Source: Streptomyces capitiformicae (GTDB lineage Bacteria > Actinomycetota > Actinomycetes > Streptomycetales > Streptomycetaceae). From it: a DNA stretch of 64,000 bases. Location of the stretch: positions 6,641,486-6,705,485 of the forward strand of contig NZ_CP022161.1 in assembly GCF_002214185.1 (NCBI RefSeq), given 5' to 3'. Numbering within the stretch: the first letter of the stretch is position 1; every line of letters begins with the position of its first letter. This document shows positions 44,543 through 54,191 of the stretch, piece by piece. The notes beneath the pieces are model-generated. The model saw only the letters and a program-made list of their open reading frames with translations, did not search any database and was not told the origin of the DNA. The position numbers were made by a program, and so were the translations under genes.

Positions 44543-44566
44543 AAATCTGACGAGGCATCAGAAAAC
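44543..44566. promoter_or_regulatory. Acyl-CoA-gene operator, copy 1
   Basis: AAATCTGAC-GAGGC-ATCAG-AAAAC is an inverted repeat (TCTGA/TCAGA). It has the same length as the element at 54192-54215 and matches it in all but six of 24 positions. It lies about 40 bases upstream of the nitronate monooxygenase/acyl-CoA synthetase operon. A TetR-type acyl-CoA-sensing repressor would fit. Confidence 0.6.
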
Positions 44567-44604
44567 CCTTCCATCGTCCGGAGGACTGAGGCATCCTGCG
44601 CACC

Positions 44605-45717
44605 ATGCAGACGCAGCTGAGCAACGACCTGGGCGTCGAGCACGCCGTCTTCGGTTTCACGCCGTTCCCCGCCGTCGCCGCGGCCATCAGCCGGGCCGGC
44701 GGCTTCGGGGTGCTCGGCGCGGTCCGCTATACGGCCCCCGACGACCTCAAACGCGACCTGGACTGGATCGAGGCCCACGTCGACGGCAAGCCGTACGGTC
44801 TGGACGTCGTCATGCCGGCCAAGAAGGTCGAGGGCGTGACGGAGGCCGACGTGGAGGCGATGATCCCCGAGGGGCACCGGCAGTTCGTCAAGGACACCCT
44901 CGCCAAACACGGCGTGCCCGAACTCGCCGAGGGCGAGGCCTCCGGCTGGCGGATCACCGGCTGGATGGAACAGGTCGCCCGCACCCAACTCGACGTCGCC
45001 TTCGACTACCCGATCAAGCTGCTCGCCAACGCCCTCGGCTCCCCACCCGCCGACGTCATCGACCGCGCCCACGAACAGGACGTGCTCGTAGCGGCCCTCG
45101 CGGGCAGCGCCCGGCACGCCCGCAAGCACGCCGACGCGGGCATCGACATCGTCGTCGCCCAGGGGTACGAGGCCGGCGGCCACACCGGAGAGATCGCCTC
45201 GATGGTGCTGACGCCCGAAGTCGTCGAAGCCGTCGACCCGTTGCCCGTGCTCGCCGCCGGCGGCATCGGCAGCGGACAGCAGGTGGCCGCCGCCTTCGCC
45301 CTCGGCGCCCAGGGTGTCTGGCTCGGCTCGCTGTGGCTGACCACCACCGAGGCCGAACTGCCCTCACCGAAACTCATCGAGAAGCTGCTCGCCGCCGGCT
45401 CCGGCGACACCGTCCGCTCCCGCGCCCTCACCGGCAAACCCGCACGCCAGCTCCGTACCGAATGGACCGACGCCTGGGACGACCCGCAGGGCCCCGGCGC
45501 GCTCCCCATGCCCCTCCAGGGCCTGCTCGTCGCGGAGGCGGTCTCCCGCATCCAGAAGTACGAGGTGGAGCCGCTGCTCGGCACGCCGGTCGGGCAGATC
45601 GTCGGCCGGATGAACAGCGAACGCAGCGTCCAGGCCGTCTTCGACGACCTCACCCGCGGCTTCGAGAAGGCCGTGGACCGCGTCAACCGGATCGCCGGAA
45701 GGAGCGAGGAACAGTGA
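44605..45717 (+). CDS. Nitronate monooxygenase family flavoprotein
   Basis: This 370-residue FMN-binding TIM-barrel enzyme oxidises alkyl nitronates or reduces enoyl-type substrates. Recognisable parts are FGFTPFPAVAAAISRAGGFGVLGAV at the N-terminus, GIDIVVAQGYEAGGHTGEI with the phosphate-binding Gly-Gly-His segment, and LAAGGIGSGQQVAAAFALGAQGVWLG near 215-240. The GTGA overlap with the next acyl-CoA synthetase gene suggests a shared role in lipid-type catabolism. It lies downstream of an operator shared with the 54-58 kb acyl-CoA operon. Confidence 0.88.
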   Translation: MQTQLSNDLGVEHAVFGFTPFPAVAAAISRAGGFGVLGAVRYTAPDDLKRDLDWIEAHVDGKPYGLDVVMPAKKVEGVTEADVEAMIPEGHRQFVKDTLAKHGVPELAEGEASGWRITGWMEQVARTQLDVAFDYPIKLLANALGSPPADVIDRAHEQDVLVAALAGSARHARKHADAGIDIVVAQGYEAGGHTGEIASMVLTPEVVEAVDPLPVLAAGGIGSGQQVAAAFALGAQGVWLGSLWLTTTEAELPSPKLIEKLLAAGSGDTVRSRALTGKPARQLRTEWTDAWDDPQGPGALPMPLQGLLVAEAVSRIQKYEVEPLLGTPVGQIVGRMNSERSVQAVFDDLTRGFEKAVDRVNRIAGRSEEQ

Positions 45718-47294
45718 GCCAAGCCCCTCAGCGGCAAGCCCCCCAAGCGCAGGCCCCGCAAGGGTTCTGGGCCCAGGCCACCGCCGACCCCGACCGTACG
45801 GTGCTCGTCGCGCCCGACGGCGAGGAGTGGACCGCCGGGCGCCTGCACGCCGAGGCCAACCGGCTGGTGCACGGACTGCGCGCGGCCGGACTCGAACGCG
45901 GCGACGCCTTCGCGGTCGTCCTGCCGAACGGCGTGGAGTTCTTCACGGCGCACCTGGCCGCCACCCAGGCCGGCCTCTACCTCGTGCCCGTCAACCACCA
46001 CCTCGTGGGCCCCGAGATCGCCTGGATCGTCTCGGACTCGGGCGCCAAGGTGCTGATCGCGCACGAGCGGTTCGCCGAGGCCGCCCGGCACGCCGCCGAC
46101 GAGGCGAAGCTGCCCGCGACCCACCGGTACGCGGTCGGCGCGGTCGACGGCTTCCGCCCGTACGCCGAACTCCTCGCCGGACAGCCCGAGTCGGCGCCCG
46201 AGGACCGCACCCTCGGCTGGGTCATGAACTACACCTCGGGCACCACCGGCCGCCCCCGGGGCATCCGCCGCCCGCTGCCCGGCAAGCTTCCCGAGGAGTC
46301 CTACCTCGGCGGCTTCCTCGGCATCTTCGGCATCAAGCCGTACGACGACAATGTGCACCTGGTGTGCTCGCCGCTGTATCACACGGCGGTGCTGCAGTTC
46401 GCGGCCGCGTCCCTGCACATCGGGCACAAGCTCGTCCTGATGGACAAGTGGACGCCCGAGGAGATGCTCCGTCTCATCGACACCCGCCGCTGCACCCACA
46501 CCCATATGGTCCCCACGCAGTTCCACCGGCTGCTGGCGCTCCCCGAGGACGTACGCGCCCGCTACGACGTGTCGTCCATGCGGCACGCCATCCATGGCGC
46601 CGCCCCCTGCCCGGACCATGTGAAACGGGCCATGATCGAGTGGTGGGGCAACAGCGTCGAGGAGTACTACGCGGCCAGCGAGGGCGGCGGCGCCTTCGCC
46701 ACCGCCGAGGACTGGCTGAAGAAGCCCGGCACGGTCGGCAAGGCCTGGCCCATCAGCGAACTCGCCGTCTTCGATGACGACGGCAGCCGGCTGCCGCCCG
46801 GTGAACTCGGCACCGTGTACCTGAAGATGAGCACCGGCGGCTTCTCGTACCACAAGGACGAGGGCAAGACGAAGAAGAACCGCATCGGCGACTTCTTCAC
46901 CGTCGGCGACCTCGGCTATCTCGACGAGGACGGCTACCTCTTCCTCCGCGACCGCAAGATCGACCTCATCATCTCCGGCGGGGTCAACATCTACCCGGCC
47001 GAGATCGAGGCCGCCCTCCTCACCCACCCCGCTGTCGCCGATGCCGCAGCCTTCGGCATCCCGCACGACGACTGGGGCGAGGAGGTCAAGGCCGTGGTCG
47101 AACCGGCCCCCGGATTCACGCCGGGTCCGGCGCTGGCCGAGGAGATCCTCGCCCACTGCGCCCGCGAACTCGCCGGGTACAAACGCCCGAAGAGCGTCGA
47201 CTTCACCGAGGCGATGCCCCGCGACCCGAACGGCAAGCTCTACAAGCGGAGGCTGCGCGAACCGTACTGGGAAGGCCGGCAGCAGAGCGTGTGA
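45714..47294 (+). CDS. Acyl-CoA synthetase (AMP-forming)
   Basis: This 526-residue ANL-superfamily ligase activates a fatty or aromatic acid to its CoA thioester. The P-loop NYTSGTTGRPRGI is near residue 170, and the conserved YYAASEGGG, GDLGYLDEDGYLFLRDRKID and GGVNIYPAEIE follow. The catalytic lysine is in DPNGKLYKR near the C-terminus. GTG 45714 overlaps the nitronate monooxygenase stop and follows GGAAGGAGCGAGGAACA. The first 20 residues are a Gln/Ala/Pro-rich tail. Confidence 0.9.
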   Translation: MSQAPQRQAPQAQAPQGFWAQATADPDRTVLVAPDGEEWTAGRLHAEANRLVHGLRAAGLERGDAFAVVLPNGVEFFTAHLAATQAGLYLVPVNHHLVGPEIAWIVSDSGAKVLIAHERFAEAARHAADEAKLPATHRYAVGAVDGFRPYAELLAGQPESAPEDRTLGWVMNYTSGTTGRPRGIRRPLPGKLPEESYLGGFLGIFGIKPYDDNVHLVCSPLYHTAVLQFAAASLHIGHKLVLMDKWTPEEMLRLIDTRRCTHTHMVPTQFHRLLALPEDVRARYDVSSMRHAIHGAAPCPDHVKRAMIEWWGNSVEEYYAASEGGGAFATAEDWLKKPGTVGKAWPISELAVFDDDGSRLPPGELGTVYLKMSTGGFSYHKDEGKTKKNRIGDFFTVGDLGYLDEDGYLFLRDRKIDLIISGGVNIYPAEIEAALLTHPAVADAAAFGIPHDDWGEEVKAVVEPAPGFTPGPALAEEILAHCARELAGYKRPKSVDFTEAMPRDPNGKLYKRRLREPYWEGRQQSV

Positions 47295-47299
47295 CGACC

Positions 47300-47335
47300 G
47301 GGTCGCGGGCGGGCCTCACGGCTTGCGCGCGACCC
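47300..47335. terminator. Terminator between convergent acyl-CoA synthetase and methyltransferase genes
   Basis: GGGTCGCG and CGCGACCC form an 8-base stem with a 20-base loop across the 21-base gap and into the methyltransferase end. There is no T-run. Confidence 0.45.
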
Positions 47336-48128
47336 CGCCCACTGCGATCACCTCGCCCGACGTCCCTGACGACGGGTCGGGCCGCCAGTCGTTCAGCGGG
47401 ACGACCCCTGGCTCCAGCAGCTCCAACCCGGTGAAGAATCCGGCGAGTTGCTCCGGGCTCCGCAGGTGGTAGGGGACCGCGCCGCTCTCGTTGTACTGGC
47501 GTGTGGCCTCGGCGTTGGCCTTGTTCGTGTCCACGCTGTCGTTGAACGCGAAGTAACTCCCCGAGGGGAAAGCCGACATGAGCGTGCCGACGATGGCCAG
47601 CGCCTCGTCGTAGTCGGCGATGTGCCCGCTGACCTGCATCATCGTCAGCGCGACCGGCCGGGTGAGGTCCAGGGTCCGCGCCGCCTCCCGCAGCACGGTC
47701 TCCGGGTCGTGCAGATCGGAGTCGATGTAGTCGGTCGCGCCCTCGGGCGTGCTCGTGAGCAGGGCCCGCGCGTGGGTCAGCACCAGCGGGTCGTTGTCGA
47801 CGTAGACGATCCGCGCGTCGGGGGCCACCCGCTGGGCGATCTCGTGCGTGTTGTCGGCGGTCGGCAGTCCGGTGCCGATGTCGAGGAACTGACGTATCCC
47901 GGCCTCACCGGCGAGGAATCGGACCGCCCTGCCGAGGAAGGCCCGGGAGTCACGGGCCAGGTCGGTGACCCCGGGGAACACCGCGCGGAACGCGTCGCCC
48001 GCCTCGTGGTCGACCGGGTAGTTGTCCTTGCCGCCCAGCCAGTAGTTCCAGATACGGGCCGAGTGCGGGACCGATGTGTCGATCCTGCCGATCCAATCCG
48101 TCTCCGGGGTCAACGAGTCCTGCGCCAC
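47316..48128 (-). CDS. SAM-dependent methyltransferase, DUF574 family
   Basis: This 270-residue Streptomyces-type methyltransferase of unknown substrate belongs to the DUF574 (S-adenosyl methyltransferase) family. It shows the family start (DTSVPHSARIWNYWLGGKDNYPVD), QFLDIGTGLPTADNTHEIAQ as SAM-binding motif I, IVYVDNDPLVLTHARALL and ALTMMQVSGHI. I chose GTG 48128, seven bases after GGAGG; longer starts upstream have no family similarity. It follows the penicillin-acylase-like gene by about 80 bases on the same strand. Confidence 0.9.
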   Translation of the reverse strand: MAQDSLTPETDWIGRIDTSVPHSARIWNYWLGGKDNYPVDHEAGDAFRAVFPGVTDLARDSRAFLGRAVRFLAGEAGIRQFLDIGTGLPTADNTHEIAQRVAPDARIVYVDNDPLVLTHARALLTSTPEGATDYIDSDLHDPETVLREAARTLDLTRPVALTMMQVSGHIADYDEALAIVGTLMSAFPSGSYFAFNDSVDTNKANAEATRQYNESGAVPYHLRSPEQLAGFFTGLELLEPGVVPLNDWRPDPSSGTSGEVIAVGGVARKP

Positions 48129-48207
48129 CGAGTGGCCTCCTTGTGAGGAACGGTTGTGTGCCACTGGCATGGTGCCGCCCCGCCCGGGACGGCACCACAT
48201 CCTTGGC

Positions 48208-50619
48208 TCATTCACTCACACGGATCACCCTCAGCCGGGGCGAGTTGAGGATGTCCTGCTCACAGAAGCGGGACGTCACCCATTGCTCCTCCGAGAACAG
48301 CCGCGTCTGGTCGCGATAGTGCGGCGAGTTCGGGTTCGAGGACTGCGAGTACGTCAGCAGCGTCCGGGCCACCGGGCAGCGGCTGTCGTCCCAGCCGACC
48401 GCCTGGAGGTGGCTGGAGCCGAACGGCACCTCGGTGTAGCCGCCGCTTGCCGCGTTCCACGTCGGCTCGATCACGTTCCACACACCGAGCCTTCCCGCGC
48501 CACCCGGTATCGGGACGCGCTCGCCGCCGCGGACCACGAACTGGTGGTCGCCGAGCTTCGCGTCCAGCGGAATGCCCGCGGCCCGCAGTTCCGTCACCGT
48601 GTCGGCGAGAGCCGTGGCGAAACCCGGTACCTCCGGGTTGAACGTGTTCGGGGTGCGGACCGGGTCCGCCGCCGAGAACGGCACCTTCCACAGCTGCGGC
48701 GAGGACGGCAGCTTCCGCCAGAACCGGTCGAACAGAAGCGCACCCCGACTGTCGGTGTCCATGGCGCGGTCCCAGGCCCCGATCACCCCGCAGGCATCCG
48801 AGACGTCGACGGCCTTGCCGTCGCTGCCCGTCGCGGTACCGCCGGGCAGCGCGGCGCACGCCCGGGCCACGTCCTCGGCCGCGAGATCACCCGCCGGCAC
48901 CCGGTTCGCGAACTGCTGCCCCTGCAGGTCCCGTACGGTCAGATCGCCCCGCTCGGCCATCGCCGCCACGTCCTTGAGCCCGCCTCGGGTGCGCAACCCG
49001 GCCTGGGTGCCGTACGTGCCGAAGATCCGCTCGTAGCCGGTGATCGGCGACTCGGCGTTGGCCAGCCACGCCGATTCGTTGGAGTTCTCCACGTACGGGG
49101 TGTCCTTGAGCTTCGGCATCCGGGCGGGGCCGAAGATGCCCGGCCGCACGGCGTCCGTGTCACGGCCGAGGGCGCAGTCGCCGCGTGAGCCGTCGAGGAC
49201 CGCGACACCGGACGCCGGATACGTGGTCCTGCCGAGCGCCGTCGAGCAGCGTTCCGCCAGTTCGTCGGTGATCCGGGGCAGCACCTGCGACTGGGTGAAG
49301 AGGGTGTGCCCCGCACGGTCGGCGGCGAGGGTGTTCACCCAGGGGACGCCCTGATGCTCGGCGAGGGAGTCGAGGACGTCGTCCGTGCTCCGCGCCTCTC
49401 CGAAGCCGAGGGAGGTGTCGGCGAAGCGCAGATTCGTGGCGTTGGGGTCGTGGAGGGCGTACGCCGTCGTGGTGGTCCACGGCAGCGGGGCCTGCGCGCC
49501 CAGCGCGTTGACCACCGGACCGTAGCGGGTCCGCCACTGGGTGCGGGTCACCGGGGCGCCGTCCTTGACCGCGACGGTCACGGTCCGCTTGGTCATCTTC
49601 TCCGGCTTGCCGTCGACCAGGTAGGCCGTCGGGTCGGCCGGATCCAGGGTCAGCTGGTGGAAGTTGGCCGGGACGCCGGTGGAGACGGTGTGGCTCCACG
49701 CCACATGGGAGTTGAAGCCTATGGAGATCGCGGGCGTGCCGAGCAGGGAACCGCCGGAGACGTCGAGCCGGCCGGGGATCGTCTGCTGCGACTGCCAGAA
49801 GCGGCGCCCGCCCTGCCACGGGTAGTGCGGGTTGCCGAGCAGCAGTCCTCGCCCGTTGGCGGTCGTGTCACCGCGGAAGGCGACCGCGTTCGAACCCATG
49901 TCGCCGGTGCCCCACAGGTCGTCCGCCGCTCCGGTGACGGCCGTCGCGTCGGCGGCGCGCGAGGCGGGCGAGCCGGAGCCGGTGACCCCGGTCGGCGGCT
50001 GCGCGGTCGTGATCGCGTCCACGAAACGCCCTTCACCGGCGATCGCGGCGATGGCGAGGCCACGGGCGGCCACATCGAGTTCGGTGACCGGCGTGACCCA
50101 GGAGGCGTCCTTGCAAGCGGGGTCGGTGATCTGGTTCTGCTTCAGCCAGGCGTTGTAGCCCGCCGCCCAGCCGCGCATCATCTCCCGGGCCTTCCGGCTC
50201 GGGCCCACGGGAGCGGGCTCGGCGAGCAGCTTCTCCACCGTGCGGGTCTCCCGGACGCCACGGAAGTACAGGTCGCTGCTGAGGTTGCCGCGCGCCGACG
50301 ACAGGGAGAAATCGGTGATGCCCTCGGCGCCGAACCAGCGGGAGCGTTCCCCGCGCAGCGTCACGAACCCGTCGGCGAGCACACACACCTGGTCGGCCGC
50401 CTGCGCCCAGCCGGCGCCGAAACCGAGGTTCGCGTAGTCCTTCGCGACGATATGCGGAATGCCGTACTCGGTGTACCGGATCACGGCGGACAGACCACCG
50501 TGGGACGGGTGTTGTCCACTGGCTCGGTCGCCGTCCGCGGCGGTGGCCGACGGCAGCACGGTCGAGGCGGTGAACAGGGCTACGGCCGAGACGACGAGCT
50601 GTCTCAGGCGGGTACGCAT
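48208..50619 (-). CDS. Secreted penicillin-acylase family amidohydrolase
   Basis: This 803-residue Ntn-hydrolase is exported by a Sec signal (RLRQLVVSAVALFTASTVLPSATA). Like penicillin G acylase and acyl-homoserine-lactone acylases such as PvdQ, it should be cleaved into two chains. The new N-terminal nucleophile is the Ser of GDMGSNAVAFRGD (near residue 240). GLLLGNPHYPWQG and GFNSHVAWSHTVSTG follow as expected for the beta chain. ATG 50619 follows GGGAGGCACC. Beta-lactam or lactone acyl cleavage, including signal quenching, is possible; the acyl preference is unknown. Confidence 0.9.
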   Translation of the reverse strand: MRTRLRQLVVSAVALFTASTVLPSATAADGDRASGQHPSHGGLSAVIRYTEYGIPHIVAKDYANLGFGAGWAQAADQVCVLADGFVTLRGERSRWFGAEGITDFSLSSARGNLSSDLYFRGVRETRTVEKLLAEPAPVGPSRKAREMMRGWAAGYNAWLKQNQITDPACKDASWVTPVTELDVAARGLAIAAIAGEGRFVDAITTAQPPTGVTGSGSPASRAADATAVTGAADDLWGTGDMGSNAVAFRGDTTANGRGLLLGNPHYPWQGGRRFWQSQQTIPGRLDVSGGSLLGTPAISIGFNSHVAWSHTVSTGVPANFHQLTLDPADPTAYLVDGKPEKMTKRTVTVAVKDGAPVTRTQWRTRYGPVVNALGAQAPLPWTTTTAYALHDPNATNLRFADTSLGFGEARSTDDVLDSLAEHQGVPWVNTLAADRAGHTLFTQSQVLPRITDELAERCSTALGRTTYPASGVAVLDGSRGDCALGRDTDAVRPGIFGPARMPKLKDTPYVENSNESAWLANAESPITGYERIFGTYGTQAGLRTRGGLKDVAAMAERGDLTVRDLQGQQFANRVPAGDLAAEDVARACAALPGGTATGSDGKAVDVSDACGVIGAWDRAMDTDSRGALLFDRFWRKLPSSPQLWKVPFSAADPVRTPNTFNPEVPGFATALADTVTELRAAGIPLDAKLGDHQFVVRGGERVPIPGGAGRLGVWNVIEPTWNAASGGYTEVPFGSSHLQAVGWDDSRCPVARTLLTYSQSSNPNSPHYRDQTRLFSEEQWVTSRFCEQDILNSPRLRVIRVSE

Positions 50620-50847
50620 GGTGCCTCCCGACATCATCGAGGGAAGTGACGGTTGAGCCCGTCAGGGCGTTTGTGCGTAGTCCATGTGTGCGTTGATCTT
50701 CACTCTGACTGACTCGCTCCCCGGGGGCCGAAGTTGAGCACGTTCGCGCCATGCGCACCGGATTCCGGTCATGTGCGCGGTGCGCTTGACCCTGGTCGAG
50801 CGGCGGAACGAGGATCACGCCGGGACCGATGGACGAAAGGGCTGATC

Positions 50848-52347
50848 ATGACGGCTGGCCGCAGTGTGACGGTCGACGGAAGTCTGCGGCGCAGCGCACG
50901 GCGGACCCCCGCCCGCGTCGCGATCCACTACGGTGAACGCTCCTGGACCTACGCCGAGTTGGAGGACGCCGTCTCCCGCGCCGCCCGCGCCCTGCGCGAC
51001 ACCGGCCTGCGACCCGGCGACAGGGTCGGCGCCTACGGCCACAACTCGGACGCCTACCTGATCGCCTTCCTGGCCTGCGCCCGCGCCGGCCTGGTGCACG
51101 TCCCGGTCAACCAGAACCTCACGGGCGACGACCTGTCGTACATCCTCGACCAGTCCGGCAGCACCCTGGTCCTGACCGACCCCGACCTCGCCGGCAACCT
51201 CCCCGAGGGCCTGCGCACCCTCCCGCTCCGGGACGCCGACGACTCACTGCTCGCCCGACTCGCCACCACGGAGCCGTACGACGGCGAGGAGCCCAGGGCC
51301 GAGGACCTCGTCCAACTCCTCTACACCTCAGGCACTACCGCGCTCCCCAAGGGCGCGATGATGACGCACCGCGCGCTGGTGCACGAGTACCTCAGCGCGA
51401 TCTCCGCCCTGGACCTCTCGGCCGGCGACCGGCCCGTGCACTCCCTTCCGCTCTACCACTCGGCACAGATGCACGTCTTCCTGGTGCCGTACCTCGCGGT
51501 CGGTGCCACCAACACCATCCTCGACGCCCCCGACGGCGACCGGATCCTCGACCTGATCGAGGCGGGCGACGCGGACAGCCTCTTCGCCCCGCCCACCGTG
51601 TGGATCGCGCTGTCCAACCGCCCCGACTTCGAGACCCGGGACCTCAGCGGTCTGCGCAAGGCGTACTACGGGGCGTCGATCATGCCGGTACCCGTCCTGG
51701 AGCGGCTCAGGGAACGCCTGCCGAAGCTCGCCTTCCACAACTGCTTCGGCCAGAGCGAGATCGGCCCCCTGTCCATGGTCCTCGGCCCCCACGAGCACAA
51801 GGGCCGCATGGATTCCTGCGGACGACCCGTCATGTTCGTGGAGGCCAAAGTCGTCGACGAGAAGGGCGAGGACGTACCCGACGGCACGCCCGGCGAGATC
51901 GTCTACCAGTCCCCGCAACTCTGCGAGGGCTACTGGGAGAAGCCCGAGGAGACCGCCGAGGCCTTCCGCGACGGCTGGTTCCACTCCGGCGACCTCGCCG
52001 TACGCGACGCCCACGGCTTCTTCACCATCGTCGACCGCGTCAAGGACGTCATCAACTCCGGTGGCGTCCTCATCGCCTCCCGCCAGGTCGAGGACGCCCT
52101 CTACACCCACGGCAGGGTCGCCGAGGTCGCCGTGATCGGCCTGCCCGACGAGAAGTGGATCGAGGCGGTGACCGCCGTCGTCGTCCCCCGCGGCGAAGTC
52201 ACCGAGGCCGAACTGATCACCCACGCCCGCGAGAACCTCACCCACTTCAAGGCGCCGAAGAAGGTCCTCTTCGTGGACGAACTCCCGCGCAACGCGAGCG
52301 GCAAGATCCTGAAGCGGGAGCTGCGGGACCGGTTCGCGGAGGCCTGA
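50848..52347 (+). CDS. Acyl-CoA synthetase (AMP-forming)
   Basis: This 499-residue ANL-superfamily ligase shows LLYTSGTTALPKGAMM near residue 155, FHNCFGQSEIGPLS, GWFHSGDLAVRD, FTIVDRVKDVINSGG and the catalytic lysine in ASGKILKREL. It resembles long-chain fatty-acyl-CoA ligases. The start at ATG 50848 follows GAAAGGGCTGATC. Its upstream region has only a half match (TCTGACTG near 50705) to the acyl-CoA operator. It is convergent with another ligase gene. Confidence 0.88.
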   Translation: MTAGRSVTVDGSLRRSARRTPARVAIHYGERSWTYAELEDAVSRAARALRDTGLRPGDRVGAYGHNSDAYLIAFLACARAGLVHVPVNQNLTGDDLSYILDQSGSTLVLTDPDLAGNLPEGLRTLPLRDADDSLLARLATTEPYDGEEPRAEDLVQLLYTSGTTALPKGAMMTHRALVHEYLSAISALDLSAGDRPVHSLPLYHSAQMHVFLVPYLAVGATNTILDAPDGDRILDLIEAGDADSLFAPPTVWIALSNRPDFETRDLSGLRKAYYGASIMPVPVLERLRERLPKLAFHNCFGQSEIGPLSMVLGPHEHKGRMDSCGRPVMFVEAKVVDEKGEDVPDGTPGEIVYQSPQLCEGYWEKPEETAEAFRDGWFHSGDLAVRDAHGFFTIVDRVKDVINSGGVLIASRQVEDALYTHGRVAEVAVIGLPDEKWIEAVTAVVVPRGEVTEAELITHARENLTHFKAPKKVLFVDELPRNASGKILKRELRDRFAEA

Positions 52348-52363
52348 CTCCGGCAGCCGCTCT

Positions 52364-52386
52364 GTCCTCGGCACAGTGACGAGGAC
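52364..52386. terminator. Possible terminator between two convergent acyl-CoA synthetase genes
   Basis: GTCCTCG and CGAGGAC form a 7-base stem with a 9-base loop shortly after the stop at 52347. Confidence 0.45.
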
Positions 52387-52416
52387 CGACGGCGCCCGCG
52401 GACTCCACGCCTCACG

Positions 52417-52470
52417 ATGCCCGTCCTGCTGATCGGCGGCGGCCCCGCCGGCCCGATCCCCGGTCCGAAC
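52417..52470 (+). pseudogene. Possible remnant of an FAD-binding protein N-terminus
   Basis: The frame begins MPVLLIGGGPAGPIPGP, which looks like the first strand and Gly-rich turn (GGGPAG) of a flavoprotein. All similarity then stops and the frame runs into the antisense of the next gene. There is no good ribosome site. It may be a fragment of a deleted oxidoreductase gene or a chance match. Confidence 0.22.
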
Positions 52471-52479
52471 TCGCCGCGG

Positions 52480-54099
52480 TCAGGGGACGTCCGCCGCGAC
52501 CGCCACCGACCGTGCCCAGCGGTAGTCCGCCTTGCCGCTGGGGGAGCGCTGGATGGTGTCGGTGAGGACGAGCTGGCGGGGGATCTTGTAGCCGGCGAGG
52601 CGGGTGCGGCAGTGGGTCTGGATGTCCTCCAGGCTCGGGCGGGCCGCGCCCTCGCGCAGCTGCACCACGGCCGCGACATGGCTGCCCCACTTCGGGTCCG
52701 GTACCCCCGCGACCAGCGCGTCGTACACGTCGGGGTGGGCCTTGAGGGCCTGCTCGACCTCCTCGGGGTACACCTTCTCGCCGCCGGTGTTGATGCACTG
52801 CGAGCCCCGGCCGAGAACCGTGACGACGCCCTCCTCGTCGACGGTCGCCATGTCGCCGAGGAGCACCCAGCGCTCGCCGTTCTTCTCGAAGAAGGTCTCG
52901 GCCGTTTTCTCCGGGTCGTTGTAGTAGCCGAGCGGGACATGGCCGCGCTGGGCGACCCGGCCCGGTGCACCGACGGGGACGGGCTCGTACGTGGCCGGGT
53001 CCACGACCTGCGTACCGGAGTGGACGCGGATCCGGAAGCCGTCGCCCGCGCCCGCGTCCTGTGTCGCCGTGCCGTTGAAACCGGACTCCGAGGAGCCGAA
53101 GTTGTTGAGGAGCATCGCGTTCGGCACCAGGGCCTGGAACTGCTGCCGGACCGTCTCCGACATGATCGCGCCGGACGACGACACACTGAACAGCGACGAG
53201 CAGTCCGTACCCTTCATCGGGCCGTTCAGCGCGTCGATGAGCGGCCGCAGCATCGCGTCGCCCACCAGGGACACACTGGTGACCTTCTCCCTCTCGATCG
53301 TCCGCAGCGCCTCCTCGGCCACGAACTTACGGTGGATCACAACCCGTTGGCCGAAGTTGAAGCCGATGAACGCCGTGAGCGTGGACGTGCCGTGCATCAG
53401 CGGAGCGGTGGGGAAGAACGTGATCCCGTCCCCGCCGGTGGCGACCCGCTGGGCCAGCTCCTCCGGCGCCTTCACCGGCTCCCCGGTCGGGGCACCGCCC
53501 CCCAACCCCGAGAAGAACAAGTCCTCCTGACGCCACATCACACCCTTGGGCATGCCCGTCGTGCCGCCGGTGTAGATGATGAACTGGTCGTCCGCCGAGC
53601 GCGCCGGGAAACCCCGCTCGGTGTTCCGGGAGATCTCCGCGAAGTCGGTGACCCCCTTCAGCTCCGGGGCGTCCACCGGCGGTGCGCCCACCCGTAGCAG
53701 CTGCCGCAGCTTCTCCGTCCTCGGCAGCGCCGCCGCCACCCGCCCGGTGAACTCCGCGTCGAAGACGAGCCCCACCAGATCCGCGTCCCGGTAGAGGTAG
53801 ACCAACTCCTCTTCCACGTAGCGGTAGTTGACATTGACCGGTACGAGTCGCGCCTTGAGGCAGCCCAGCGCCGTCTGGAGGTACTCCACGCAGTTGTAGA
53901 GATGCAGGCCGACATGGTCACCGGGCTGGAGCCCGCTGTCGAGCAGATGGTGGCCGACGCGGTTCGCCTCCGCGTCCAACTCGGCATAGGTCAGCCGGCG
54001 TTCCGCGCCCGTCCCTGGGATGTCGAGGTACACGAGCGCCGCACGCTCCGGGACCACGTCCACGACCGACTCGAACAGGTCCGCAAGGTTGTACTCCAC
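52480..54099 (-). CDS. Acyl-CoA synthetase (AMP-forming)
   Basis: This 539-residue ANL-superfamily ligase is of the FadD-like group found in steroid and lipid catabolic clusters. It has FIIYTGGTTGMPKGVMWRQED near residue 175, TAPLMHGTS, LLNNFGSSESGFNG, GDMATVDEEGVVTVLGRGS and INTGGEKVYPEEVE. The C-terminal lysine is in SPSGKADYRWA. GTG 54099 follows AGGAGGAGTGCG. It diverges from the crotonase-DUF35-thiolase operon, with a perfect operator palindrome between them, so the two units are probably co-regulated. Confidence 0.92.
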   Translation of the reverse strand: MEYNLADLFESVVDVVPERAALVYLDIPGTGAERRLTYAELDAEANRVGHHLLDSGLQPGDHVGLHLYNCVEYLQTALGCLKARLVPVNVNYRYVEEELVYLYRDADLVGLVFDAEFTGRVAAALPRTEKLRQLLRVGAPPVDAPELKGVTDFAEISRNTERGFPARSADDQFIIYTGGTTGMPKGVMWRQEDLFFSGLGGGAPTGEPVKAPEELAQRVATGGDGITFFPTAPLMHGTSTLTAFIGFNFGQRVVIHRKFVAEEALRTIEREKVTSVSLVGDAMLRPLIDALNGPMKGTDCSSLFSVSSSGAIMSETVRQQFQALVPNAMLLNNFGSSESGFNGTATQDAGAGDGFRIRVHSGTQVVDPATYEPVPVGAPGRVAQRGHVPLGYYNDPEKTAETFFEKNGERWVLLGDMATVDEEGVVTVLGRGSQCINTGGEKVYPEEVEQALKAHPDVYDALVAGVPDPKWGSHVAAVVQLREGAARPSLEDIQTHCRTRLAGYKIPRQLVLTDTIQRSPSGKADYRWARSVAVAADVP

Positions 54100-54191
54100 C
54101 GCACTCCTCCTGACCCGGGCGTGCCTCGCATTCGTCGCTTGGCGGTCATCAGAGCAAAGGGCGCCGCAGGTGTGAAGGGTTCGCGCACAAG

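Noticed and set aside
50701..50720. TCTGACTGACTCG before the 50848 ligase gene as a third acyl-CoA operator
   Set aside because: The right arm is missing; kept only as a half match.
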